From Marinomonas algicola (GTDB taxonomy: Bacteria; Pseudomonadota; Gammaproteobacteria; Pseudomonadales; Marinomonadaceae): a stretch of DNA of 64,000 bases. The stretch covers positions 3,782,001 to 3,846,000 of the forward strand of contig NZ_CP061941.1 in assembly GCF_014805825.1 (NCBI RefSeq). Reading direction: 5' to 3'. Every line of letters starts with the position of its first letter. Positions within the stretch are counted from its first letter, which is position 1. Shown here piece after piece: positions 9,328 through 17,338 of the stretch. A model generated the notes under the pieces. It ran no database searches and was not told where the DNA came from. It saw only the letters and a list, made by a program, of their open reading frames with translations. Position numbers and translations under genes: made by a program.

Positions 9328-10806
9328 TTAGCCTGGTATTTTCGTAACCATACGCACGGACGTTGTGAGTTCTTCCAATTGTAGCCACGGACGTAAATGC
9401 GCCACAGCGGAATAAGACCCAGGACGACCAGGTTGTTCAACAACGCTAATGGACGATTCACACAACGGTGTTTTAGAGCGCTCTGCGTTACCCGTCGCAC
9501 CCGAGTTCGTGTATTGATCAATCCACGTTTGCAGGTTTTTCTGTAAATCAGGCGCTTCTAAGTTCGACCCTAGCATGTCACGGCCCATTACTTTCAGATA
9601 ATGCGCAATGCGGCTACTGGCCATAATATAAGGAAGGCGAGCCGAAATAGCGGCGTTAGAGGTGGCATCAGGGTCTGTGTACACTTTCGGTTTTTGTGCC
9701 GTTTGACTACCAATAAAGACACCGTAATTGGTGTTTTTATAATGCACCAAAGGAAGGAAACCAAGATCACTTAATTCTTTTTCACGCTCATCGGTCAAGT
9801 TCACTTCAATTGGACACTGCTGCTGTAAATCACCCGCCAAAGATTTATACGTTAAATTAGGTAGGTTTTCTACTTTACCACCGTTATCCAAACCACGAAT
9901 GGCGGTACACCAGCCAAAGGCCGTATGAGACTGGGTCATTTTAAGACCTAACTCAAATGCCGCATTAGACCAAACCAATTGAGAATTATTTTTTGGTAAC
10001 GGGTTACCATCGGCGTCATTACTCAGTTCTTCAAAGTCAAAACTATTCGTTGACAATCCTTTTTTACCGTATGGTAAGCGTGCTAAGGTTTGTGGCAATG
10101 TTAAGCTGACATAACGCGCATCATCACTTTCTCTAAAGGCATTCCAAGAAGCATAAGAAGGAGAGTCAAAACCAGAAGCAACCGGTTTACCTTCGTTAAA
10201 CGTTTCAAACGAGTTAAATTCGAACATTTCCGGATTAGCGGCCGCAATAAACGGAGCGTGACTTGCGGCGGCCGTTTCGCCCATATAACGCAGTAACGCA
10301 ATGTCCTCGTCTTTATGGGAAAATTGGAAATCCCCCACTAACAACCCGTAAGGTTCACCACCAGCGGTACCAAATTCTTTTTGATATAACGCATCAAAAA
10401 GAGGACTTCTATCAACCGCGGGAGCATCTTCAAATTGATCTAGAAGCTCTTCTCTCTGGAAGTCGACCAATTTAATTTTAAGGCTGCGTCCAGTCTCACT
10501 TTCGCGCACCAGTTTGCCTAAACCACGCCAAGAACCTTCAAGCCGTCTGAATTCATCTTGTTGCATGATGGCAGAAAGTTGAATGGACATTTGCTTATCA
10601 ATTTCTGCAATGGCATTTTCTATGGTTTTTGTAACGTTCTTATCCCAGACAACCGTTCCACTTAGAGCTTGTTCTGCAAGAACAGAGAACAGCTCTTTCG
10701 TTGTATCGGCTGGGGTTTGTGTCGTTGCCGCAATCGCGCGATCCAAAAAGCTAACGGAGCCTTCTTCAGCTTGCGCGGCTGTTTGAGTGTCTAATTCTGT
10801 ACTCAT
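9328..10806 (-). CDS. tssC: T6SS contractile sheath large subunit TssC (VipB/ImpC)
   Basis: 492 residues, the standard TssC length. Recognisable motifs are FRRLEGSWRGLGKLV (about 85-100), GGEPYGLLVGDFQFSH, the conserved FGWCTAIRGLDNGG segment and the C-terminal region with RIAHYLKVMGRDMLG and the proline-rich RPWLQLEELTTSVRMV end. TssC forms the contractile sheath with TssB and is pulled apart by ClpV. The start codon overlaps the last base of tssB. This copy fits the canonical family much better than the paralogue downstream. Confidence 0.96.
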   Translation of the reverse strand: MSTELDTQTAAQAEEGSVSFLDRAIAATTQTPADTTKELFSVLAEQALSGTVVWDKNVTKTIENAIAEIDKQMSIQLSAIMQQDEFRRLEGSWRGLGKLVRESETGRSLKIKLVDFQREELLDQFEDAPAVDRSPLFDALYQKEFGTAGGEPYGLLVGDFQFSHKDEDIALLRYMGETAAASHAPFIAAANPEMFEFNSFETFNEGKPVASGFDSPSYASWNAFRESDDARYVSLTLPQTLARLPYGKKGLSTNSFDFEELSNDADGNPLPKNNSQLVWSNAAFELGLKMTQSHTAFGWCTAIRGLDNGGKVENLPNLTYKSLAGDLQQQCPIEVNLTDEREKELSDLGFLPLVHYKNTNYGVFIGSQTAQKPKVYTDPDATSNAAISARLPYIMASSRIAHYLKVMGRDMLGSNLEAPDLQKNLQTWIDQYTNSGATGNAERSKTPLCESSISVVEQPGRPGSYSAVAHLRPWLQLEELTTSVRMVTKIPG

Positions 10807-11309
10807 TATTCGTCTCCTTTGGATTCTACGCCCAACTCACTTGAAAGCGCATTGATTGTATCCGCGCTTTGCAACACTTCTTTTAGTAGCTTTTCTAAAT
10901 CTCGTGAACGATCCGCTTTAGACAATAATGTTTTTAGTTGTTGGCGTGTTTCAGCTAATTTTTTTAAAGGCTCAACATTTTCAACTAATGCATCCGGCTC
11001 AAAATCTTTCATTGAAGAGAATTTCAATGCGGCTTCAAATTGGCTTCCATCATCTGAAAGCGTGTTATCCACTTTCAGTTTCAGCTCTGGACCAACACGC
11101 TTCATCACTGTATCAAAGTTATCTTTATCAATTTGATAAAACGTTCTGTCTTCTAACTCTTCACGGTCTTCTTTATGCGCAGAGAAATCACCAATAACAC
11201 CAACAACAAAAGGCAATTCTTTGTTCTCTAACGCCCCATTCGTTTCAACATCGTATGTGATGCTGACGCGGTTTTTACTTACGCGCTTATGCTGTGAATT
11301 TAAAGCCAC
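10806..11309 (-). CDS. tssB: T6SS contractile sheath small subunit TssB (VipA/ImpB)
   Basis: 167 residues. The N-terminal RVSITYDVETNGA, the ELPFVVGVIGDFSA strand, the FDTVMKRVGPELKLKVDN region and the C-terminal helix with LKTLLSKADRSRDLEKLLKEVL are all TssB signatures. TssB pairs with TssC in the sheath and presents the helix recognised by ClpV. It follows hcp by 25 bp with a clear purine-rich ribosome binding site and abuts tssC. Confidence 0.96.
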   Translation of the reverse strand: MALNSQHKRVSKNRVSITYDVETNGALENKELPFVVGVIGDFSAHKEDREELEDRTFYQIDKDNFDTVMKRVGPELKLKVDNTLSDDGSQFEAALKFSSMKDFEPDALVENVEPLKKLAETRQQLKTLLSKADRSRDLEKLLKEVLQSADTINALSSELGVESKGDE

Positions 11310-11334
11310 GTTGAACCTCCTGAATATTTATTAT

Positions 11335-11862
11335 TTATAAGTTAGCTTTAGAAACTAACTTCGCTGTTGGACAATCGAACTTAACTGTATCGCCTTTAGA
11401 GATCGTGCCATCTTGATCTTCATAGTAGTAAACTTGGGAGATAGATGTATAAACTAAAGAGAAGCTTTCATCAGGTAATCCACCGTCAAAACCTGAAACA
11501 GCATAATCACCTACACGAGCGCCTTCCAAAGTGATGATCAAATAAGGAACCACACCTTCACCACCACGATCCGGTTTAGTTAAAACAATTTCAATTGTTC
11601 TACCATCTTTGCCTGGAGCAAATAAGAACGTAGTAAGGTAAGGAGATGCACCATCAGAGGCGCGAGAAATACTAATAGGATTAGATGAAATAGTACCTGT
11701 ATCCGCATTGTTTGCATTACCGATATTAACGGAGACACTTCTGGCGGCAGACCAGTTCATTGAATTAATTGCAAAAAAACCTTTTTTACCACCAATATCT
11801 TCAACTGTAGCCGCACCTTTAACATCGGTAAGACCATCAATTCTCATGAATATAGAAGCCAT
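11335..11862 (-). CDS. hcp: T6SS tube protein Hcp (TssD)
   Basis: 175 residues of beta-rich sequence beginning MASIFMRIDGL, with EIVLTKPDRGGEG, PYLIITLEGARVGDY and a late FSLVYTSISQVYYYEDQDG segment, which is the Hcp fold. Hcp hexamers stack into the inner tube and carry small effectors. No extra C-terminal toxin domain is present. The ribosome binding site GAGG lies upstream of the ATG. The 62 bp ahead of the gene is the longest gap between apparatus genes and contains a short palindrome (11893-11905), so hcp may have extra transcriptional input. Confidence 0.95.
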   Translation of the reverse strand: MASIFMRIDGLTDVKGAATVEDIGGKKGFFAINSMNWSAARSVSVNIGNANNADTGTISSNPISISRASDGASPYLTTFLFAPGKDGRTIEIVLTKPDRGGEGVVPYLIITLEGARVGDYAVSGFDGGLPDESFSLVYTSISQVYYYEDQDGTISKGDTVKFDCPTAKLVSKANL

Positions 11863-11892
11863 TTTGATTTCCTCATTTATTTAATTTAAATA

Positions 11893-11905
11893 TCACATTA
11901 TGTGA
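11893..11905. promoter_or_regulatory. short palindrome TCACATTATGTGA upstream of hcp
   Basis: A perfect 5+3+5 palindrome between the tssA stop and the hcp start, about 30 bp from the hcp ATG. It could be an operator or a weak RNA hairpin. There is no T-run to make it a terminator. The binding factor is unknown. Confidence 0.3.
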
Positions 11906-11924
11906 CGCACCTGTTACTTACACA

Positions 11925-13304
11925 CTACCATTGAAAACTTGCAACGCTACTAGCACTGTCATCCTGGCTAGACTCTGTTTCTTGGTTTACTGATGGAGGA
12001 GCCTCTTCCACAAAAGAAGACGGCTCATCAGAGTGAGACCCAACAACATCAGCCACTTTATTTGCCTCAACAGTCGCAGGTTGCGTCGTTACAGGAGAAA
12101 AGCCTGGTTGATCGTTAGGTTTATCTACTTTAATAGAACTCACATGATCGGCACTTTCCATGCCAGCTAACTGACTAATCCTATATTGAACCGATGCATC
12201 ATCACCAACTAGCTCGTCTAATAACTCAGGTAATGACATAGACCCCCATCGAATGGCTCTTTTTAAAAGGAGATAGACTGGACTATGAGGCTCCGCTTTT
12301 AAGAAATAATCCGCTATTCTTTGTAACTCCACAAACGCTTGATCACGATTCATTTCGGAGCGGCTGTAATGTGTGGCAAGGGCGTGGGGCTCTCGCCCTG
12401 ATTGTTCAGTTGGCACATCATTTTGGGCGGATTCAAGATTTTCAGATTGAGGTGACGTCTCACTGATCTCTTCAATAACAGCGGCTGGCTCATCTTTATC
12501 TAAAGGCCATTTAGCAAAACCATCCCCAACCATATATTTCATGGAGTTAATGATTTTTTCGACAATACTTTTAACAAATTTAAAGCTGACACCTTGGGCA
12601 CCCACTTTTATACATTGATCAGAAATTGTACTTTCGATATTAACCAGAGCCTCATGGATTCGCCCTAATGCAAGAATTTGATCCGTAACCGCTTCTTTTT
12701 CGCTCGCTAAGGCCTGCATGGCTTTTTCTTTCAATTGTGACAAGGACCCATTTTTTTCGGCCGTAAAGTATTTTGCATAATCAATGTCATCGATTAACAC
12801 TTGCATCTGCAAAGGCATGTATAAAAGTCCGCTTTCTGCCGTATCGCCAACCAATTGCAATAACGGCTTAATGCGACCTTCTGCCCATTCTTTTTGTTTT
12901 TCAGTATCGCTTTCCCCTTTCAGCTTACTCTCTGGCGCCTTAGGATGCAGCGACTCCCAAAAATGCGTGACAATGTAGTCAAACGTACTCAATGAGTTTG
13001 ATAGGTTCTCAAGTGGTGTTTTAGTAAATAGCTGAGAAACGGCATGCCAAGATAAGATTTCGATGTCTTTAGAGATATTTTGTAAACAATCATGGCATTC
13101 ATTGGATAAATTATCCCAATTTTCAGCATTCGCTAACACGAGTTCATTGTCGTTAATCGCATCGGGGTCCTCGACCAAACGTCGAAAAGAAGACTGAGCA
13201 ATATTAAAAGCGTTTCGATAACCACGGTATACAGAGCGATTATCTTTGAGGTATTCACCACAAGGGCTGTCTTCTGAAATAGGTTCTATTAACGCATCTA
13301 ACAT
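11925..13304 (-). CDS. tssA: T6SS TssA (ImpA N-terminal domain) protein
   Basis: 459 residues. The N-terminus (LIEPISEDSPCGEYLKDN) and the WHAVSQLF and HFWESLHPKAPE motifs (about 85-125) define the ImpA N-terminal domain of TssA. A second helical region around 310-375 contains NRDQAFVELQRIADYFLKAEPHSPVYLLLKRA, the typical C-terminal helical bundle. The last ~85 residues are acidic and serine-rich, likely disordered, and end in SFQW. TssA caps or primes the growing tail. It lies between PAAR (26 bp) and hcp (62 bp). Confidence 0.9.
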   Translation of the reverse strand: MLDALIEPISEDSPCGEYLKDNRSVYRGYRNAFNIAQSSFRRLVEDPDAINDNELVLANAENWDNLSNECHDCLQNISKDIEILSWHAVSQLFTKTPLENLSNSLSTFDYIVTHFWESLHPKAPESKLKGESDTEKQKEWAEGRIKPLLQLVGDTAESGLLYMPLQMQVLIDDIDYAKYFTAEKNGSLSQLKEKAMQALASEKEAVTDQILALGRIHEALVNIESTISDQCIKVGAQGVSFKFVKSIVEKIINSMKYMVGDGFAKWPLDKDEPAAVIEEISETSPQSENLESAQNDVPTEQSGREPHALATHYSRSEMNRDQAFVELQRIADYFLKAEPHSPVYLLLKRAIRWGSMSLPELLDELVGDDASVQYRISQLAGMESADHVSSIKVDKPNDQPGFSPVTTQPATVEANKVADVVGSHSDEPSSFVEEAPPSVNQETESSQDDSASSVASFQW

Positions 13305-13330
13305 ACAGGCTTTCCTAAAAAATTCATTGC

Positions 13331-13630
13331 TTAACCGCCAATCATTACGGTTGGCAAACCCAGGACAATCGTCCCACCATGGGCCGTACTGTCTCCCATT
13401 CTTGCCGCAGGCATATTACCGATAAGAACCGTCGCACTGCCCTTAACAATAGAATCCGGTGGTCCAACACACACACACATATCGGTTAAACGAGCAGCAG
13501 GCAGCATTCCAATTAACACATTAGGGGCACCTGGACTAATGATAGGTCCACCGACATGAGGTATCGGAGGTAGCCCCGGAGTTAACATTGGACAAACATG
13601 CATATCCGTTAAACGTGCAGCAGGTGGCAT
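13331..13630 (-). CDS. PAAR-repeat spike-tip protein
   Basis: 99 residues made of PAAR-type repeats: MPPAARLTDMHVC, MLPAARLTDMCVC and NMPAARMGDSTAHGG, alternating with glycine/proline-rich strands (GGPIISPGAPNVLIGM and similar). PAAR proteins sharpen the VgrG tip, bind a metal through His/Cys residues and recruit effectors. It is a bare PAAR protein with no C-terminal toxin extension. It lies 11 bp after the uncharacterised gene that follows vgrG. Confidence 0.93.
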   Translation of the reverse strand: MPPAARLTDMHVCPMLTPGLPPIPHVGGPIISPGAPNVLIGMLPAARLTDMCVCVGPPDSIVKGSATVLIGNMPAARMGDSTAHGGTIVLGLPTVMIGG

Positions 13631-13641
13631 AGTCTGTTCTC

Positions 13642-14214
13642 CTATCTCTTGATCATTCCAGGACCGCCATTTGCCAAGTCAAGAGCCATAGCAAACACCG
13701 ATTTATAATAAGACGTATAGCTTTTCCACTCGGGTACCACGGCGGCCGTGTTAATTGCGCCGGCGGCCGCTTTGGAATATAAAAACGCCTTTGGAAAAAC
13801 CACTGGTGCATCAATGGGCGCTAGGCTTCCACTTCCATTCCAGACAACGGCTTGTGATAACCAAAAAATAGCACTGGTGTTTTTAATCCGTTTTAACTTT
13901 TGCTCGATAGCACGCCTTTGACCTTCCTGTGGCTCTTTCACCCAGCGTTTACAATCCTGCAATAACTGCAACTCCAAAGGGGTCCAAACATCCTCTCTAA
14001 TTTCTAATGCGTTAACAGTCCACCAAAGCACTTCTCTCATGGGTAAAGCATGACAATAGAAATGCGTTAAATCTAAAAACAGCGCTTTATCATATAAAAC
14101 ATCAATTACGTCTTTTGGGGCGTTGCCTTCATTTACCAAAGCCATCGCGTCTTCAGACAATTCAAAATGGCCAAATAACGTCTTACAATCTTGGAAAGGA
14201 ATTTTTTTATACAC
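13642..14214 (-). CDS. uncharacterised protein between vgrG and PAAR
   Basis: 190 residues, soluble, no signal peptide or membrane segment. The start overlaps vgrG closely (one base apart from its stop). The central part is helical with several tryptophans (VLWWTVNALEIREDVWTPLE, AIFWLSQAVVWNGSGS), and the C-terminal part is alanine-rich (LYSKAAAGAINTAAVVP, FAMALDLANGG). It looks like the small DUF6931-type proteins found beside VgrG/PAAR genes, but I cannot assign the family with confidence. Position suggests an adaptor, chaperone or spike-loading factor. An effector is possible, but no catalytic motif is visible. Confidence 0.6.
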   Translation of the reverse strand: MYKKIPFQDCKTLFGHFELSEDAMALVNEGNAPKDVIDVLYDKALFLDLTHFYCHALPMREVLWWTVNALEIREDVWTPLELQLLQDCKRWVKEPQEGQRRAIEQKLKRIKNTSAIFWLSQAVVWNGSGSLAPIDAPVVFPKAFLYSKAAAGAINTAAVVPEWKSYTSYYKSVFAMALDLANGGPGMIKR

Positions 14215-16254
14215 TTAATTCACCATCACTATTGCGCCTTTAACCGTTGTTTGGCCACCTGCGGACAGTTCAGCCATTGCACTGCCTTTAACCGTCGCTT
14301 TCACATCGCCTTGCAGTGTTGCGTTTAAGCCCTTTGCTGAAAGTTCTGCACCCGCTTTCATCGTTAAGTTAATGCCTGCTGTAAAACTTATATTGCCATC
14401 CGATTTAAAGTTCATGGGGTTCGCTTTCAATGTAAAACTGCCACCTTTTAAGGTTAACGAGGTAGACCCGGTGATATTCACATTCGGACTGGATATATCA
14501 ATTTTTGAGTCCGTCATCACTATCTGACTGCCACCGACCACTAACTTTAATTTGTCTGTGGCCGTGAGAGTGATGGTTTTACTTTTGTCAGAAATGGACT
14601 CTTTTGCATTCAATGAGTAGTCTTGATCGGACTTAAGAGTGATGTTTTCTTTTGTTGTTAATGAATAGTCAATTTCAGCCGTTTCGGTAATACTTTTCGT
14701 CACCGTGGTCTTCTTTTCTCCACCAACGGTTTCAGTATGATCATTCACAGTATCGTGAGAGAAATCTTTAGCGGCATGAAGATAAAAAGATTCGTTATCT
14801 TTTTTATCATCAAACCTCAACTCATTTGCCTCACCTTTTTGTTTTGTTATAAAACCAGTTTGTGTGGTGTTTGCCGTGGCATAAGGAGGTTTATGCTTAC
14901 TGTTATAAACACTTGAAACAATAACAGGTTGATCAGGATCACCATTAATGAAACTCACTAAAACTTCATGGCCGGCTCTTGGTAGAAACTGAAAGCCATA
15001 GCCGTTACCCGCCATTGCTTGGGCCACGCGCACCCAACAACTTGTTTTATCGCCTGTTTCAGTGTCCCAGTGAAATTTAATTCTCACTCTTCCAAAGTCA
15101 TCACACGCAGGCTCATCATCATTTTTACCTGAAACGACAGCGGTTTGCAGACCATGCAACACCGGCTTCTGTATTTCTTGCGGATAAAAAACATGGCTGT
15201 CTGGCACACAGACAAATTCATTTCGTCGACTTAATACATTACGCTCAGAGTGATCAAAAGTAGAGGTTAGCTCCGTAATAAGAAACGAACCTTCTTGATC
15301 CGTATCTGGGTGAGAATTCATTTTTAAATAATAACCCACGGCAAGTTCAAAAGAATCGGTCTCGCCATAAACAAGATCATGCTTACTTTCAACTTGCGCT
15401 TTTTGAATCGTCACTAAAGAAGCGGCTAGATCCGTGTATTTACCAGTTACACTTGCCGCAGGGTAGCGGTACTCTTTGAATTTAGTATTCCCAGAAACCG
15501 CATTAGCAACCGCTTTCGCTTTACTGGTAACCAACTTGGATTGGTTGTAATCAAAATTAGCAATTTCAAGGGACGCCGTATGGTAATTATTTTCATTTTG
15601 CCACTTTGAACACACGTCATAATCACCTGTTGGCGCGATAAAATGGTCTAACGTCACCAGTCCATCTTTAGAAAAAGGCTTTGAAGCATCTTGCAGATAT
15701 AGCGTGGAGGCGTTCTTATCTTTACCATAATAAAAATGCACACCCTCTTCGGCTAATAAACGAGTCACAAAAGTTAAATCATTCTCCCCAAATTGAACAC
15801 AATACTCTCTTTTGACCGCAGGCATACTTTTGACACTGTACTGTCCTTTGAAGCCAAGTTCATCGAATATTGAAGTAACAATCTCTTGTACCGTCTCTTC
15901 CTGAAATACGCGATGTTGTTTACTAAATTGGAGAAGCTTAATCCATGGTTCAATGACCAAAGACATACCAAAATAGGTGCTTTCAATCTGCTGGGTCATC
16001 GACTTAGAAGACGTTACATAGCCTTGAAAGACTCTATCCGCTAAACGGCCAGAGCCTAGAGAATTATAAATTTTGCAATCAACCTTCGTACCAATCCAAT
16101 CATTCGCAGAACCAAGCGTTGTTAGTATCTGAGCTTCAATACGAGTAATACCGCTAATACTCTCTGTTACCCATAACTTTTCACAAACAAACTCATCCCC
16201 TGAACTGTTTACAAGCACTAGATTGCTGTTATCTGGATTAATTAGTTCATTCAT
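14215..16254 (-). CDS. vgrG: T6SS spike protein VgrG (TssI)
   Basis: 679 residues. The N-terminal gp27-like part includes LLAEEGVHFYYG (about 165-176). The gp5-like OB-fold part includes PACDDFGRVRIKFHWD, SCWVRVAQAMAGNGYGFQFLPRAGHEVLVSF and GDPDQPVIVSSVYN (about 380-455). A long beta-helical needle rich in repeats such as LTLKGGS, ITLTATDKL and LTMKAGAEL runs to the end. No catalytic C-terminal extension follows the needle, so it is a non-evolved VgrG. It is followed directly by the unassigned gene and PAAR, completing a spike module. Confidence 0.96.
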   Translation of the reverse strand: MNELINPDNSNLVLVNSSGDEFVCEKLWVTESISGITRIEAQILTTLGSANDWIGTKVDCKIYNSLGSGRLADRVFQGYVTSSKSMTQQIESTYFGMSLVIEPWIKLLQFSKQHRVFQEETVQEIVTSIFDELGFKGQYSVKSMPAVKREYCVQFGENDLTFVTRLLAEEGVHFYYGKDKNASTLYLQDASKPFSKDGLVTLDHFIAPTGDYDVCSKWQNENNYHTASLEIANFDYNQSKLVTSKAKAVANAVSGNTKFKEYRYPAASVTGKYTDLAASLVTIQKAQVESKHDLVYGETDSFELAVGYYLKMNSHPDTDQEGSFLITELTSTFDHSERNVLSRRNEFVCVPDSHVFYPQEIQKPVLHGLQTAVVSGKNDDEPACDDFGRVRIKFHWDTETGDKTSCWVRVAQAMAGNGYGFQFLPRAGHEVLVSFINGDPDQPVIVSSVYNSKHKPPYATANTTQTGFITKQKGEANELRFDDKKDNESFYLHAAKDFSHDTVNDHTETVGGEKKTTVTKSITETAEIDYSLTTKENITLKSDQDYSLNAKESISDKSKTITLTATDKLKLVVGGSQIVMTDSKIDISSPNVNITGSTSLTLKGGSFTLKANPMNFKSDGNISFTAGINLTMKAGAELSAKGLNATLQGDVKATVKGSAMAELSAGGQTTVKGAIVMVN

Positions 16255-16282
16255 AATTGGCTCTATACTGAAATCACCTTAT

Positions 16283-17338
16283 TCACTGCTCTACGTCCGT
16301 TTGTTGCGGAACGTTTACCAAATCCGCAAAACGAATTAATTGTATAGGGGGATATTGGTCAATCGCTTTTGCCGTGGACATATTTATAGAAATCGAAAAC
16401 TGACTTAATGCCGCGACTTCAAGCTCACCTGGCACCTTCCCCTCAACCAAAATCTTCTTCGCCTGACTGCCCGCGAATCGACCGACACGATAATATTTAT
16501 TCGAAACAGAAATCAAAGCATTAGAGTTCGTCACCATGGAGTCATAAGCGCTCGCAACGGGCAGCTTATATTTCAACGCCGCCTCGGTAAACTGATCGGC
16601 ATGATCTAAGTTATACGAACTTGAACCCACATAGACGACATCCACACCCTCTAAAGCTAAAGAGGACATAAGTTCATCAAATTGCTCTGGATAAGGTACG
16701 CCTTTATCATCAAGAACATACACTTCTTTAAAAAGTTCGAACTTCATTTCTTTAGACAGCGAGTCCAAATTTTGAGTATTTAAAATGGAATTTAATTCCG
16801 CCTCAGAATAAATAACCCCCACTTTATTGACTGGAAAATAATCTCTCATGGCTCTAATCTGAACTTCATCAGGAATTCTGTTGCGAATACCCGTAACCAT
16901 TGCACGACCACTGTTTTCATATGAAGCCACAATATCAGCACCAATAGGATCCGCTACAATCATAAATAAAACGGGGATATCTCCTAGTTTAGTGCCAGAA
17001 CCAAACTCCTCTATGGTTCCTATGACGCCTTTGCTGACACTGGTTCCCCATGTAACCACCAAGTCAGGTTGAAGCCTTTTTGCTTCTTCGACAAAGGCAT
17101 TTAACCGACTTTTATTACGATTTGCATCGCGAACAATAATATTGGCGGAAACACCAGAGTCTTTGATATAACTTTGAAAACCTTCACAGGCTTCTTCACA
17201 TCCTCGCCAAACCACCATAAAGATAGTTTTAGGCGTTACATTAGAATCCACTTCTGTTGTAGACGTATCCTCAGCGAATACACTCACCGAATAGAAACCA
17301 CTTACCAAGCAAATGAGACCGAGCAACCATTGCTTCAT
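16283..17338 (-). CDS. periplasmic ABC_sub_bind-type protein at head of T6SS directon
   Basis: 351 residues with a signal peptide ending SVFA near residue 22. The mature protein shows two Rossmann-like lobes: LQPDLVVTWGTSVSKGVIGT, IPVLFMIVADPIGADIV, then FPVNKVGVIYSEAELNS and EGVDVVYVGSSSYNLDHADQFTEAALKYKLPVASAYDSMV. This is the arrangement of the ABC_sub_bind (PF04392) family. No ABC permease or ATPase gene is adjacent. Instead it overlaps the MFS/sensor gene by 4 bp and precedes vgrG by 28 bp. The family binds small organic ligands. Here it more likely delivers a ligand or signal to the sensor/permease partners (inference). Confidence 0.75.
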   Translation of the reverse strand: MKQWLLGLICLVSGFYSVSVFAEDTSTTEVDSNVTPKTIFMVVWRGCEEACEGFQSYIKDSGVSANIIVRDANRNKSRLNAFVEEAKRLQPDLVVTWGTSVSKGVIGTIEEFGSGTKLGDIPVLFMIVADPIGADIVASYENSGRAMVTGIRNRIPDEVQIRAMRDYFPVNKVGVIYSEAELNSILNTQNLDSLSKEMKFELFKEVYVLDDKGVPYPEQFDELMSSLALEGVDVVYVGSSSYNLDHADQFTEAALKYKLPVASAYDSMVTNSNALISVSNKYYRVGRFAGSQAKKILVEGKVPGELEVAALSQFSISINMSTAKAIDQYPPIQLIRFADLVNVPQQTDVEQ

